A DNA stretch of 27,280 nucleotides from the NCBI GenBank assembly GCA_027083915.1, contig JALWML010000060.1, positions 1 to 27,280 on the forward strand, read 5' to 3'. Made by a program: the position numbers and the translations under genes. Origin of the DNA: Lysobacterales bacterium (GTDB lineage: Bacteria > Pseudomonadota > Gammaproteobacteria > Xanthomonadales > Marinicellaceae). The notes beneath the pieces are model-generated. The model was given only the letters and a program-made list of their open reading frames with translations. It was not told the DNA's origin and made no database searches. Of this stretch, positions 14,656-23,024 are shown one piece after another. Every line of letters begins with the position of its first letter. Position 1 is the stretch's first letter.

Positions 14656-16400
14656 GCGAAACAGTAGCACAATACGAAACGGGACAACAGGAGATTCAAA
14701 CAGAGCAAACGTTTGAAGAACAATTGTGTCAATACATGATTGAAAACGGAAGACTCAAAGCCGAAGATTTGGCTCGAGGTCAACGCCTCTATGCAGAAAC
14801 ATTAAGTACGTCATTGGTTCCTTTATTGGTTAGGTTGGGTTTGGCATCAGAGAGAGATGTTGCTAATTCATTAAGCGAATTAATGGGTATAGAAATGATA
14901 GCTGAAAAGGACTACCCTGAGTCTGTTGCTATTGAAACAGAATTTCCAGAGCGTTTTATGCGAGAAAATTTGTTTGTCCCCATCGCAGAAGACGCAGACA
15001 CGATAAGTGTTGTTATGGTTTATCCGAGTGATGAATTTACTACAAAATCAATTAAAATGGCTTCGGGTAAAGATTTAGAAATAAAAATCGGTTTACCTTC
15101 AGAAGTGGAAAATGCCATAGAAAAACTCTTTGGCGGCGGACGTTCTGCCATGGGGCAGATAGTTGATAATTTATCTGATGAAAATACAGGTGATGAAGAA
15201 GATGTGGATCATTTGCGTGATTTAGCATCTGAGGCTCCTGTTATTCGATTGGTAAATATTATTTTACAACGTGCTGTTGAAGCGCGAGCATCCGATATTC
15301 ACGTAGAGCCTTTTGAAAACCGACTAAAAGTTCGTTACCGAATTGATGGTGTCTTACAAGAGGTTGAGTCACCACCCGCACGATCAACAGCCGCTGTTAT
15401 TTCTCGTATTAAAATCATGGCAAAACTTAATATTGCCGAAAGACGTTTACCACAAGATGGTCGAATTATGTTGCGAGTGCAAGGTAAAGAATTGGACTTA
15501 CGTGTTTCGACCGTTCCAACTTCTTATGGTGAGTCTGTCGTTATGCGTATCTTGGATAGAGAAAGTATTGTTTTTGATTTCCATCAGTTAGGGTTTACGG
15601 ATCGAATACTTGAGCCCTTTAAAAAAGTTTTGGAGTTGCCTCATGGAATCATGTTGGTGACAGGCCCAACGGGTTCTGGTAAAACCACAACACTTTATAC
15701 GGCACTCCAGCAGTTAAATACCGAAGAGCGAAAAATTATCACAGTCGAAGATCCAGTGGAATACCAATTGACAGGTATTAACCAAATCCAAGTAAAATCT
15801 TCAATTGGTTTAGACTTTACCTCCGCATTGCGTGCTATTGTTCGCCAAGATCCTGATGTTATTATGATTGGTGAGATGCGTGATTTAGAGACTGCTAAAA
15901 TAGCCATTCAATCCGCCTTAACCGGTCACTTGGTATTGTCAACAATTCACACCAATGATGCCTCCGGAGGTATCACGAGAATGCTGGATATGGGTGTAGA
16001 AGATTACTTGTTGACTTCTACAGTTAATGGAATTTTGGCACAACGTCTGGTGAGAAAACTCAATCAAGAAACAGCAAAGAAAGAAATATTAACTGCCGAT
16101 GTGGTCAAAAGCATGGGTTTAGATAAGCTTGTCAAACAAGATGAATACGCTTTTTACAAACCAGTGCCTAGTGAAAATAATTTAACAGGTTATGCAGGAC
16201 GTATGTCAATTCTAGAGTTTTTGGAAATGTCTGATCCCATTCGCCGCATGATAATGAGTCATGCAACAGCGGGTGAAATTCAAGCTCAAGCCTGTAAAGA
16301 AGGCATGACAACTATCTACGAAGATGGTTTATTAAAATGTTTGGAAGGCAGAACGAGTTACGAAGAAATACTGCGTGTTTCTCAAGATGGTGAGCATTAA
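14652..16400 (+). CDS. gspE: type II secretion ATPase GspE
   Basis: GspE is the cytoplasmic hexameric ATPase that drives assembly of the T2SS pseudopilus. The 582-residue product has an N-terminal GspE domain (about 20-160), which binds GspL in the family, then the ATPase core. Walker A is GPTGSGKT with K344, the Asp box is around VEDPVEYQ, Walker B is RQDPDVIMIGEMRD, and the His box is GHLVLSTIHTND. The zinc-binding CxxC...CxxC motif usually found between the LVR and GYxGR blocks is absent: LVRKLNQ leads to GYAGRMSI with no cysteine between. Only two cysteines follow, near the C-terminus. The start overlaps the upstream membrane-protein gene by 4 bases. gspF begins 5 bases after the stop codon. 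It is the first gene of an E-to-D ordered cluster. Confidence 0.95.
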   Translation: MSETVAQYETGQQEIQTEQTFEEQLCQYMIENGRLKAEDLARGQRLYAETLSTSLVPLLVRLGLASERDVANSLSELMGIEMIAEKDYPESVAIETEFPERFMRENLFVPIAEDADTISVVMVYPSDEFTTKSIKMASGKDLEIKIGLPSEVENAIEKLFGGGRSAMGQIVDNLSDENTGDEEDVDHLRDLASEAPVIRLVNIILQRAVEARASDIHVEPFENRLKVRYRIDGVLQEVESPPARSTAAVISRIKIMAKLNIAERRLPQDGRIMLRVQGKELDLRVSTVPTSYGESVVMRILDRESIVFDFHQLGFTDRILEPFKKVLELPHGIMLVTGPTGSGKTTTLYTALQQLNTEERKIITVEDPVEYQLTGINQIQVKSSIGLDFTSALRAIVRQDPDVIMIGEMRDLETAKIAIQSALTGHLVLSTIHTNDASGGITRMLDMGVEDYLLTSTVNGILAQRLVRKLNQETAKKEILTADVVKSMGLDKLVKQDEYAFYKPVPSENNLTGYAGRMSILEFLEMSDPIRRMIMSHATAGEIQAQACKEGMTTIYEDGLLKCLEGRTSYEEILRVSQDGEH

Positions 16401-16405
16401 AATTT

Positions 16406-17614
16406 ATGGCGCAATTTGTATACAAAGCACTGACACCAGCAGGTGAACAACTCGAAGGACAAATGGATGCCACTTCACGTGATGAAGTGATTAGTAAAAT
16501 TCAGGCAGCTGGCAATATTCCAGTAACAGCAAAAGAACTGGGCACGGGCTTTTCATTTGAAAATTTAATGGCTTCACGCAAGACGATTACTCAGAAACAA
16601 GTTGGTGAATTTACTGATCAGTTAGCTACCTTGCTTAACTCAGGTATGCCGCTTGAGCGGTCTTTGAGCGTTATGATTGATTTGATTGATGAAGAACGAT
16701 TACGCGTTATGGTTGAACAAGTGCGTGATAAGGTGCGTGGTGGAGGAACACTCTCTGATGCCTTGGAAGAACAACATGTTTTTTCTAACATGTATACAAA
16801 CATGGTGCGAGCAGGTGAGATGGGCGGAACCTTAGAGGTTACTTTGGAGCGCCTGTCTGATTATATGTCGCGAGCTAAGGAATTAAAAGACTCAGTGGTT
16901 TCGGCAATGATTTACCCAACCATCTTGTTTATATTGGCAGGTGTTTCCATGTTTGTCTTGTTGGGTAAGGTTGTACCCTCTTTTAAGCCAATGTTTGAGG
17001 ATGCGGGTATTGATTTACCAACTATTACCCAAATGGTTTTGTCTATTGCGGGTTTTGTGCAGAGTTATTGGTGGGTGATGATTTTAATATTTGTTGCTAT
17101 CATCGTTTTGATTAAACAAAAGCTTAAAGAAGCCGATTTTCGACTTGAGTGGGATAAAAAATTGTTAACCTTGCCTTTGGTCGGTGATTTAATTACCAAA
17201 ATTGATATCGCTCGATTCACCCGAACTCTCGGAACTTTGGTTGATAGTGGTGTGCCACTCTTATCAGGGTTAACCATTGCAAAAAAAGTGATAAACAATA
17301 CATTGCTAAACCAAATTGTTGGTGATGCTTCAGAAAAAGTAAAACATGGTGAACCTTTGGCTTCAGGATTGGACAAAGTAGATGAGTTTCCACGTTTAGC
17401 TCAGCAATTGATTAGTGTGGGTGAGGAAACTGGAAAATTAAATGAAATGCTGTTAAAAACAGCAGATACATATGATATTGAAGTTAAGACTTCAATTGAT
17501 CGCATGATTTCGTTGTTGGTACCTGTTGTGGTATTGGTATTGGCAGCTTTAATCTTTTTTATAATATTTGCTATCATGATGGCAATGTTAAAAATGAATG
17601 AAATAGCAGGATAG
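16406..17614 (+). CDS. gspF: type II secretion inner-membrane platform protein GspF
   Basis: GspF is the polytopic platform protein at the base of the T2SS. It works with GspE and GspL to insert pseudopilins. The 402-residue product has the FxYKAL N-terminus and two repeated T2SSF domains (about 65-190 and 270-395). Each holds the DQLATLLNSGMPLERSL or TRTLGTLVDSGVPLLSGL block, followed by helical hairpins. Membrane segments are at about 168-190, 218-238 and 372-396. The length is normal. The gene starts 5 bases after gspE and is followed by gspG after 9 bases with a good AGAGG ribosome site. Confidence 0.95.
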   Translation: MAQFVYKALTPAGEQLEGQMDATSRDEVISKIQAAGNIPVTAKELGTGFSFENLMASRKTITQKQVGEFTDQLATLLNSGMPLERSLSVMIDLIDEERLRVMVEQVRDKVRGGGTLSDALEEQHVFSNMYTNMVRAGEMGGTLEVTLERLSDYMSRAKELKDSVVSAMIYPTILFILAGVSMFVLLGKVVPSFKPMFEDAGIDLPTITQMVLSIAGFVQSYWWVMILIFVAIIVLIKQKLKEADFRLEWDKKLLTLPLVGDLITKIDIARFTRTLGTLVDSGVPLLSGLTIAKKVINNTLLNQIVGDASEKVKHGEPLASGLDKVDEFPRLAQQLISVGEETGKLNEMLLKTADTYDIEVKTSIDRMISLLVPVVVLVLAALIFFIIFAIMMAMLKMNEIAG

Positions 17615-17623
17615 AGGTACAAA

Positions 17624-18049
17624 ATGACACATAAAAAGAATATGAGAAAAGCACAAACTGGTTTTAGTTTGATTGAGATTTTAGTGGTGATGGTGATGAT
17701 GGCGACATTGATAGGTTTGGTTGCTAATGGAATCGGAAAGAGTAAAATAAAAGGACAGATTCAAGAAACAAAAATCAGAATTGGCAAACTTAAAAATAAA
17801 ATAGAAGAATATAATCTTGACTTAGGTTACTACCCAAGAAGTCTGGATGAATTACTTAATGACAATGGTGATGGTAATTGGATGGGGCCTTATATTAAAA
17901 AACGCGATTTAAAAGATGCGTGGTCCGAGTCATTTAACTATTCAAACCCAGGCCAACACGATGAAGAGTTTAGCATTGTCTCTTATGGTTACGATAAGTC
18001 ACCTGGTGGTTCGCAGTTTGATAAAGATATCAATAGCTGGGATTTATAA
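17624..18049 (+). CDS. gspG: type II secretion major pseudopilin GspG
   Basis: GspG is the main subunit of the periplasmic pseudopilus. The 141-residue precursor has a positively charged leader ending in G13, then F14-SLIE18-ILVV. The cleavage glycine and the +5 glutamate (E18) of type IV-like pilins are both present, so a prepilin peptidase (GspO, not in this window) should process it. The hydrophobic helix covers about 14-40. The C-terminal globular part has the family block LDLGYYPRSLDELL, GPYIKKRDLKDAW and a final SYGYDKSPGG...D segment that resembles the calcium site of GspG. The ATG has an AGAGG site at a suitable distance. It is slightly short but complete. Confidence 0.94.
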   Translation: MTHKKNMRKAQTGFSLIEILVVMVMMATLIGLVANGIGKSKIKGQIQETKIRIGKLKNKIEEYNLDLGYYPRSLDELLNDNGDGNWMGPYIKKRDLKDAWSESFNYSNPGQHDEEFSIVSYGYDKSPGGSQFDKDINSWDL

Positions 18050-18064
18050 AATTTAAAACAGCTC

Positions 18065-18529
18065 ATGCTAAAATTGTCTGCACAAAAACAAACAGGATTC
18101 ACCTTAATTGAGGTGATTGTTGTTATGGTCATGATAGCTGTGCTTGCTGGCATGGTAGCATCAGGCATGACTGATAGTTTAGGCAAAGCCAAAATTCGTG
18201 CAGTCAGCAAAAATTTAGTATCCGCCATGCGATATACGCGGGGACAAGCTATAGTTAAGCATGAACAAAAAACCATAACCTTTAATGTGGAAGACAAGAC
18301 CTACCAAGCTCCACGAAAAAAAGTTGTGCATATTCCCGATGAAATTGATATTAATGTTTATACCGCAGATTCGGAAGTTGCTGATGAAACCACGGGTTCT
18401 ATTCGTTTTTTTTCAGATGGAAGTTCCACAGGTGGTTGGGTAAAGTTGACCCACAAGAATAAGATTTGGAAAATAAATGTCAACTGGTTGACTGGCGAAA
18501 TAGCCATGATTGAAGGGTCCAGTACATGA
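18065..18529 (+). CDS. gspH: type II secretion minor pseudopilin GspH
   Basis: GspH is a minor pseudopilin. The 154-residue precursor has a leader ending in G11 and the segment FTLIE16-VIVVMVMIAVLAGM, so the prepilin glycine and the +5 glutamate are intact. The C-terminal region (about 45-150) includes LVSAMRYTRGQAIVKHEQKTI, typical of GspH/FimT-like pilins, and an SIRFFSDGSSTGG block. I see no ribosome site near the ATG at 18065; only 15 bases separate it from gspG. It overlaps the gspI start by 4 bases (ATGA). Confidence 0.9.
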   Translation: MLKLSAQKQTGFTLIEVIVVMVMIAVLAGMVASGMTDSLGKAKIRAVSKNLVSAMRYTRGQAIVKHEQKTITFNVEDKTYQAPRKKVVHIPDEIDINVYTADSEVADETTGSIRFFSDGSSTGGWVKLTHKNKIWKINVNWLTGEIAMIEGSST

Positions 18530-18960
18530 AATCGAACATGAAAATCAGTACAAAACAAAATGGCTTTACCTTGCTGGAAGTTTTGATTGCTTTTACCATG
18601 TTGGCAGTGATTTTTGCGACAACAATGGAAATTATAGCAGGTTCTGCGCGTAATACGCGAAAGGCTACGGACAATACGCTTGTTGCTTTATATGCACAAA
18701 GTAAATTGGATGAGTTGGGATTGTTTGAAAAACTTGAAGAAGGCAGCAGTAGCGGCGATTTCGATGATAACACCAGTTGGGAATTGGATGTTGTACCCTA
18801 TGATGTGCCCTATGAAGGTAATGTTAATCAAGATTTTTCAGCTGTAGAATTAATGGAAGTAACATTAGTTGTTACTACCGAACGTGGTGGTAGGCAACGC
18901 CAAACCGAATTTAAAACCTTACGCGCTATAACGCCAGATTTTAATCAGGGGCGGAAATGA
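18526..18960 (+). CDS. gspI: type II secretion minor pseudopilin GspI
   Basis: GspI is a minor pseudopilin that forms the pilus tip with GspJ and GspK in the family. The 144-residue precursor has a leader ending in G13, followed by FTLLE18-VLIAFTMLA with the +5 glutamate. It continues with a typical ALYAQSKLDELG block, in which the early ALxxAxxxLxEL pattern is the GspI hallmark. The start overlaps gspH by 4 bases and the stop overlaps gspJ by 4 bases, so translation is probably coupled. Confidence 0.92.
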   Translation: MKSNMKISTKQNGFTLLEVLIAFTMLAVIFATTMEIIAGSARNTRKATDNTLVALYAQSKLDELGLFEKLEEGSSSGDFDDNTSWELDVVPYDVPYEGNVNQDFSAVELMEVTLVVTTERGGRQRQTEFKTLRAITPDFNQGRK

Positions 18961-19670
18961 AAAAGTTAGCAAGTAAACCAATAAATAAGCGTCAATCGGG
19001 ATTTACTTTAATAGAAATTATTGTTGTAATGACAATGTTGGCTCTTATCATGAGTATGGTATATGGTGCGATAAATACCAGTCGAAAAATGGCTTCAAAA
19101 GGAATAAAACGTATTGATGCCACAAATGAAGTGCGTGTTGTGCAAGAGTTGATTAGGCGACAAATTTCACGAATACTGCCTATGGCTTTTAAGGAAGATG
19201 ATGGTACTTTTGTTATTTTTGAAGGTGATGAACAGCATATTATGTATGTTTCCCCGATGCCAGGGTATTTAGGCAAAGGTGGGCCGCACGTGCAATTAAT
19301 TGAGATTGTTAATGCAAAAGGTGGTAAAATCCTGCAATTTTCTCATTGGCTATTAAATGATTCTTTGGAAGAGGATGCCTTTGATAGTTCTGAGCAAGAG
19401 CCTGTTGTGTTGCTTGAAAATGTTGAAGATGCATATTTCAGCTTTATGAAGTTGGATGAAGAAGGCGAACCAGGGGACTGGGAGAGTGAATGGGAAGAAG
19501 TTGAAAACACGCCGCTTATGGTTCAACTAGAGGTTGAGATGGGTGAAAAATCGTTAATGTCTTTTCCGACAATGGAAATAGCATTAATGTTAGATGCAAC
19601 GGCTACCAATAGGCGAGTTAGTAATCACTTGATATTAGGAAATAGAAATAACCAGGATGAAATCAGATGA
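18957..19670 (+). CDS. gspJ: type II secretion minor pseudopilin GspJ
   Basis: GspJ is a minor pseudopilin of the T2SS tip complex. The 237-residue precursor carries a leader to G15, then FTLIE20-IIVVMTMLALIMSM, with the cleavage glycine and +5 glutamate intact. The globular part follows (about 50-235), with the VRVVQELIRRQISRILP helix and an acidic region at about 130-180. This is the common size for GspJ. It overlaps both neighbours by 4 bases (ATGA). Confidence 0.9.
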   Translation: MKKLASKPINKRQSGFTLIEIIVVMTMLALIMSMVYGAINTSRKMASKGIKRIDATNEVRVVQELIRRQISRILPMAFKEDDGTFVIFEGDEQHIMYVSPMPGYLGKGGPHVQLIEIVNAKGGKILQFSHWLLNDSLEEDAFDSSEQEPVVLLENVEDAYFSFMKLDEEGEPGDWESEWEEVENTPLMVQLEVEMGEKSLMSFPTMEIALMLDATATNRRVSNHLILGNRNNQDEIR

Positions 19671-20545
19671 GAAAGCAATCTGGAGTCGCGATAATTTTGG
19701 TTTTATGGGTAACTGTTTTACTAACAGTTATTGCCTCTAGCTTTGCCTTGTCGGCTCGCATAGAGGGTGTGCAAGCCAAGATGGTTTTTGATACCACTAA
19801 AGCCCGTTATTTGGCGGAAGCAGGCTTGCATAGAGCTGTTTATGAGTTGCGAAACCCAGACCCGGATTCACGTTGGATGGCTGATGGTCGTAGCTATGAA
19901 ATGGATTTTGCGGATGCTAAGATTGAGATAAAAATAACCGATGAAACAGGTAAAATAGATATAAATTTAGCCAATGAGGAACTTTTAACAGGACTGTTTG
20001 CCTCATTAGGCATGAGTGAAGATGAGGCGATGACCTTAGCTCAACGCGTGATAGATTGGCGAGATAATGACAATATCAAAGGACTTGATGGGGCTGAAGA
20101 TGATGACTATGAAGCCGAAGGGTTTGCCTACGGAGCAAAAGATGCATTATTTGATACGGTACCCGAATTACAACAAGTAATGGGGATAAGTTATGAAATG
20201 TATCGGCAGTTAGAAAAAGCCATAACCGTTTATTCTGGCAGTAGAAATATAAATATTGCCTATGCTTCAGAGCAGGCGTTAATGGCGTTAGATGGTGTTG
20301 AGCGAGAAGATGCTAGGCAATTTATTGAAGAACGTGAACAAACAGAAAGAGGCGATGCTTTACCGCTTTTACCAAATGGTCAAACGAGTACAGCTCGTGG
20401 TGGTGGAGTTGCTTTTAGTATCGTTGCAAAAGCAACGCTTAGTAACGGTCACTGGGCAGAATTAGATGCAACAATCCGTTTAGGCGGTACAGTAAATGGA
20501 CGACCTTTTCGCATAATGCGTTGGCGTGACAATGAACATATTTAA
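19667..20545 (+). CDS. gspK: type II secretion minor pseudopilin GspK
   Basis: GspK caps the T2SS pseudopilus tip. The 292-residue precursor has a very short leader ending in G6, then V7-AIILVLW. As in all GspK proteins the +5 position is not glutamate (here L11). A large alpha-helical domain is inserted in the fold and includes the conserved KIDINLANEELL and RVIDWRDNDN...G blocks. GspK usually also has calcium sites in this region. The length is close to normal. The gene overlaps gspJ by 4 bases. After it comes a 34-base gap with a small palindrome AAGTATACTT (20549-20558) before gspL. Confidence 0.93.
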   Translation: MRKQSGVAIILVLWVTVLLTVIASSFALSARIEGVQAKMVFDTTKARYLAEAGLHRAVYELRNPDPDSRWMADGRSYEMDFADAKIEIKITDETGKIDINLANEELLTGLFASLGMSEDEAMTLAQRVIDWRDNDNIKGLDGAEDDDYEAEGFAYGAKDALFDTVPELQQVMGISYEMYRQLEKAITVYSGSRNINIAYASEQALMALDGVEREDARQFIEEREQTERGDALPLLPNGQTSTARGGGVAFSIVAKATLSNGHWAELDATIRLGGTVNGRPFRIMRWRDNEHI

Positions 20546-20579
20546 GTGAAGTATACTTAGAAAAATTGTAGAATAATAA

Positions 20580-21719
20580 ATGAGTACAATAGATAAATTA
20601 CAAAATGAGTTAAGCAACTGGTATGAGACCTCATCAGTTGGTCAATTTTTGCGTTGGTGGAAATCCGAGCTCATGTCTTTTGTGCCAGAAAAATACCAGC
20701 AGCAACTCTTTCCTCAGCCCATCAATATCCTCTTGACTCAAGAGCACGATAAAGTGTTGGTATGGAAAAATACGGACGATAGCTTTATTCTAGAGTCCAG
20801 CGATGATGACGATGAAATGTGGTGGCACAAAATCCAGCACATCATAAAAGCGGCTGAAGGTCGACGTGTCAATGTGGTTTATTTATTATCAAGCAAGGAT
20901 GCATTGGTGCGTAAGATTGCTCTACCACAAGCCGCCAAAGAAAACCTTGATGAAGTGATAGGCTTTGAGTTAGATAAATATGTGCCATTTAAAGCAGAAC
21001 AAGTGCAATTGGGATACAAGATTGATCAGGATAATTCTAATGATGATAAAATTGTTTTAGATTTAGCAGTTATTCCCAAGCAAAAAGTAGCAGATGTTAT
21101 CGCATTAACAGAAGAAAAATCTATTGCAATAGATGCTTTGGATGTGGATATTGGTGAAGCCAATCGTCCTTCTACTTTGGGAGTTAATTTATTGCCCGAA
21201 GAAAACCGCAAAGAGAGGAATTATTTTAATCTCAAGCTAAATTTAGGGTTGTTATTATTGCTGTTTGTATTAACGTACTTTGTTCTGTATACCTCGGTTG
21301 CTCACAAGCAAGAAAAAGTCGAACAATTGACTAATATTAATGCCGAACTAAGCAAGCAAGCCAAAAAAGCAAAATTGTTAAGAAAAGAACTCAAATCAGT
21401 TATTGTTTCTAGTAAATTCTTAAATAACAAGAAAAAGGATAGTCCTAGTTTGGTTAATATTTTACAAGAGATGACAACTCGTTTGCCAGAGGATACCTAT
21501 ATTACTAGATTAAAAGTAAATACAGATAAACTAGAACTTACTGGACAATCAAATAATGCCAGTAGTTTAGTGCCAGAGCTTGATAAGTCAAGCAGCTGGT
21601 ATGAACCTGAGATTGTTGGAGGGGTAACTGAAGACAGGCGTACAAAGAAAGAGAAATTTACCATCAAAGCATTGTTGAAAGAACCAAAAATTGAGGATGA
21701 AAATGACAACGCTAGCTAA
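20580..21719 (+). CDS. gspL: type II secretion assembly platform protein GspL
   Basis: GspL links the ATPase GspE to the inner-membrane platform. The 379-residue product has a cytoplasmic actin-like region (about 45-200, including ALVRKIALPQAAKENLDEVIGFELDKYVPF), one membrane helix at about 219-240 (LGLLLLLFVLTYFVLY), then a coiled coil (about 245-285) and a small C-terminal domain. The layout is that of the PilM/PilN-like GspL type seen in Xanthomonas XpsL. No ribosome site is obvious before the ATG at 20580, and the 34 bases after gspK are AT-rich. It overlaps the gspM reading frame at its 3' end. Confidence 0.88.
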   Translation: MSTIDKLQNELSNWYETSSVGQFLRWWKSELMSFVPEKYQQQLFPQPINILLTQEHDKVLVWKNTDDSFILESSDDDDEMWWHKIQHIIKAAEGRRVNVVYLLSSKDALVRKIALPQAAKENLDEVIGFELDKYVPFKAEQVQLGYKIDQDNSNDDKIVLDLAVIPKQKVADVIALTEEKSIAIDALDVDIGEANRPSTLGVNLLPEENRKERNYFNLKLNLGLLLLLFVLTYFVLYTSVAHKQEKVEQLTNINAELSKQAKKAKLLRKELKSVIVSSKFLNNKKKDSPSLVNILQEMTTRLPEDTYITRLKVNTDKLELTGQSNNASSLVPELDKSSSWYEPEIVGGVTEDRRTKKEKFTIKALLKEPKIEDENDNAS

Positions 21720-22326
21720 TAAATCAGAACTAAATCGGTGGTACGCTCTTGGGATATTGATTTTTGTCTTCGTAGTGGTCTATTTTATCTTTTTTCAGGG
21801 GTTTGTTGATGAACACAGCTTGTTAAATGAAGAAATTGACAACCTCGAGCAAGATAGGCGCGAGTATACTCAACTTGTTGAAATTATACCTGAACTACAA
21901 AGGCGCATTAATACAGTAAAGGCAAATGTTGGCGATAATACCAGTTTCTTAATTGCAGATAGTTACAATTTAGGCACACCAGAATTAACCCGAATTCTAA
22001 AAAGTATTGTTTCTGAAAATACATCTTCATCTTCAGAATGTCAAATAGTGAGTAACACACCCTATAAAGATAAAAATCCAGAGCAATTTGAAAAAATTGT
22101 CTTAAAAGTGCGTATGCGCTGTCAATACGATAAAATGTTAAATGTTTTATTGGCTTTTCAAGAACACATTCCTTATCTATTTGTTGACAACCTAAATCTT
22201 GAGCAACGCTTGATCCGAACTCGAAGAAATCAAAAACCGACGCACCCAAAGCTAGAAGTGCGTTTTGATTTAATTGCTTATTTGAATAAACCCGTTAAAA
22301 TTAAGAAAAAAAATGCTAAAAAATAA
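21703..22326 (+). CDS. gspM: type II secretion assembly platform protein GspM (PilO-like)
   Basis: GspM is the single-span inner-membrane partner of GspL. The start is set at ATG 21703 because GAGG (21693-21696) lies 6 bases before it. A TTG at 21691 and an ATG at 21697 are in the same frame but have no better site. The 207-residue product has one membrane helix at about 15-33 (ILIFVFVVVYFIFFQGF), a coiled coil (about 38-70) and a C-terminal ferredoxin-like region with a YDKMLNVLLAFQEHIPYLFVDNL block. The PilO-like arrangement matches the XpsM type. It overlaps gspL by 17 bases and gspN/C by 14 bases. Confidence 0.85.
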   Translation: MTTLANKSELNRWYALGILIFVFVVVYFIFFQGFVDEHSLLNEEIDNLEQDRREYTQLVEIIPELQRRINTVKANVGDNTSFLIADSYNLGTPELTRILKSIVSENTSSSSECQIVSNTPYKDKNPEQFEKIVLKVRMRCQYDKMLNVLLAFQEHIPYLFVDNLNLEQRLIRTRRNQKPTHPKLEVRFDLIAYLNKPVKIKKKNAKK

Positions 22327-23014
22327 TTTATTTGGACAACTTTTAATCGGAATATTGATTGTTTTATTGCTGATTGCAAGCATTCAGATGCTCGGTATTG
22401 GTCGTCAGGTGAGTTCAGTTAAGTTGGATGAAACTGAACAGGTGAGTATTCCTAAGGTTCCTAATATTTTTAATCAACTAGAGCCAGAAGAGAAGATAGA
22501 TTGGAAGAAGATGGTTGACATTGCATCAACCAAGCCGATTTTTAGTACGACACGAGAGCCCTTTGTCGATGAAGTTGAAGAAGTAGCTGAAGAGCCTCCT
22601 GTTGAAATTGCAGAATTAAAAGCACAAATCACAGGCATTGTGATAACGCCAGAAAATTCTTATGCCATGATACTGGATCCAGCTACGAATAAACGAAATT
22701 CCTATAAAGTGGGTATGCCATTAGATGGAGAGTTAGGGGGTTGGACAATTACATCAATACAAAGCCGCAAAGTAACCTTTGTATCGGATGATGAAAAGAC
22801 AGAAGAATTAGAGCTTAAAGTGAGTGGTGGAACAAAGCCTGCGAAGAAATTAGCTGCACAAAAAGCAAATACACCCGTTAAAAAAGGCGAAGTTGCTAGA
22901 GCCAACAAGCCATTAAGCCGAAAAGACAAGAAAAAGAATGCGGACGATATCCGTAAAAAAATAGCAGCCCGTCGCGCACAAATGCGTGCAGAAGCTGCAA
23001 ACAAGAAAAACTAG
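22313..23014 (+). CDS. type II secretion protein GspC/XpsN-type (no PDZ domain)
   Basis: This protein connects the inner-membrane platform to the secretin. The 233-residue product has one N-terminal membrane helix (about 8-28), the KPIFSTTREP motif near residues 74-83 and a homology-region (HR) domain at about 101-161, with QITGIVITPENSYAMI, YKVGMPL and GWTITSIQSRKVTF. This is the T2SS-C fold (PF11356-like). There is no PDZ domain after it. Instead the protein ends in a Lys/Arg/Ala-rich tail (about 175-233). The position between gspM and gspD is that of xpsN in Xanthomonas. The ATG overlaps gspM by 14 bases. I am confident of the role; the choice between the names gspC and gspN is a matter of convention. 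Confidence 0.85.
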   Translation: MLKNNLFGQLLIGILIVLLLIASIQMLGIGRQVSSVKLDETEQVSIPKVPNIFNQLEPEEKIDWKKMVDIASTKPIFSTTREPFVDEVEEVAEEPPVEIAELKAQITGIVITPENSYAMILDPATNKRNSYKVGMPLDGELGGWTITSIQSRKVTFVSDDEKTEELELKVSGGTKPAKKLAAQKANTPVKKGEVARANKPLSRKDKKKNADDIRKKIAARRAQMRAEAANKKN

Positions 23015-23024
23015 GAGATAATTA

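Noticed and set aside
16471..16489. CACTTCA/TGAAGTG inverted repeat in gspF
   Set aside because: It is a 7-bp stem inside well-conserved coding sequence with no T-run and no gene boundary nearby. It is most likely coincidental.
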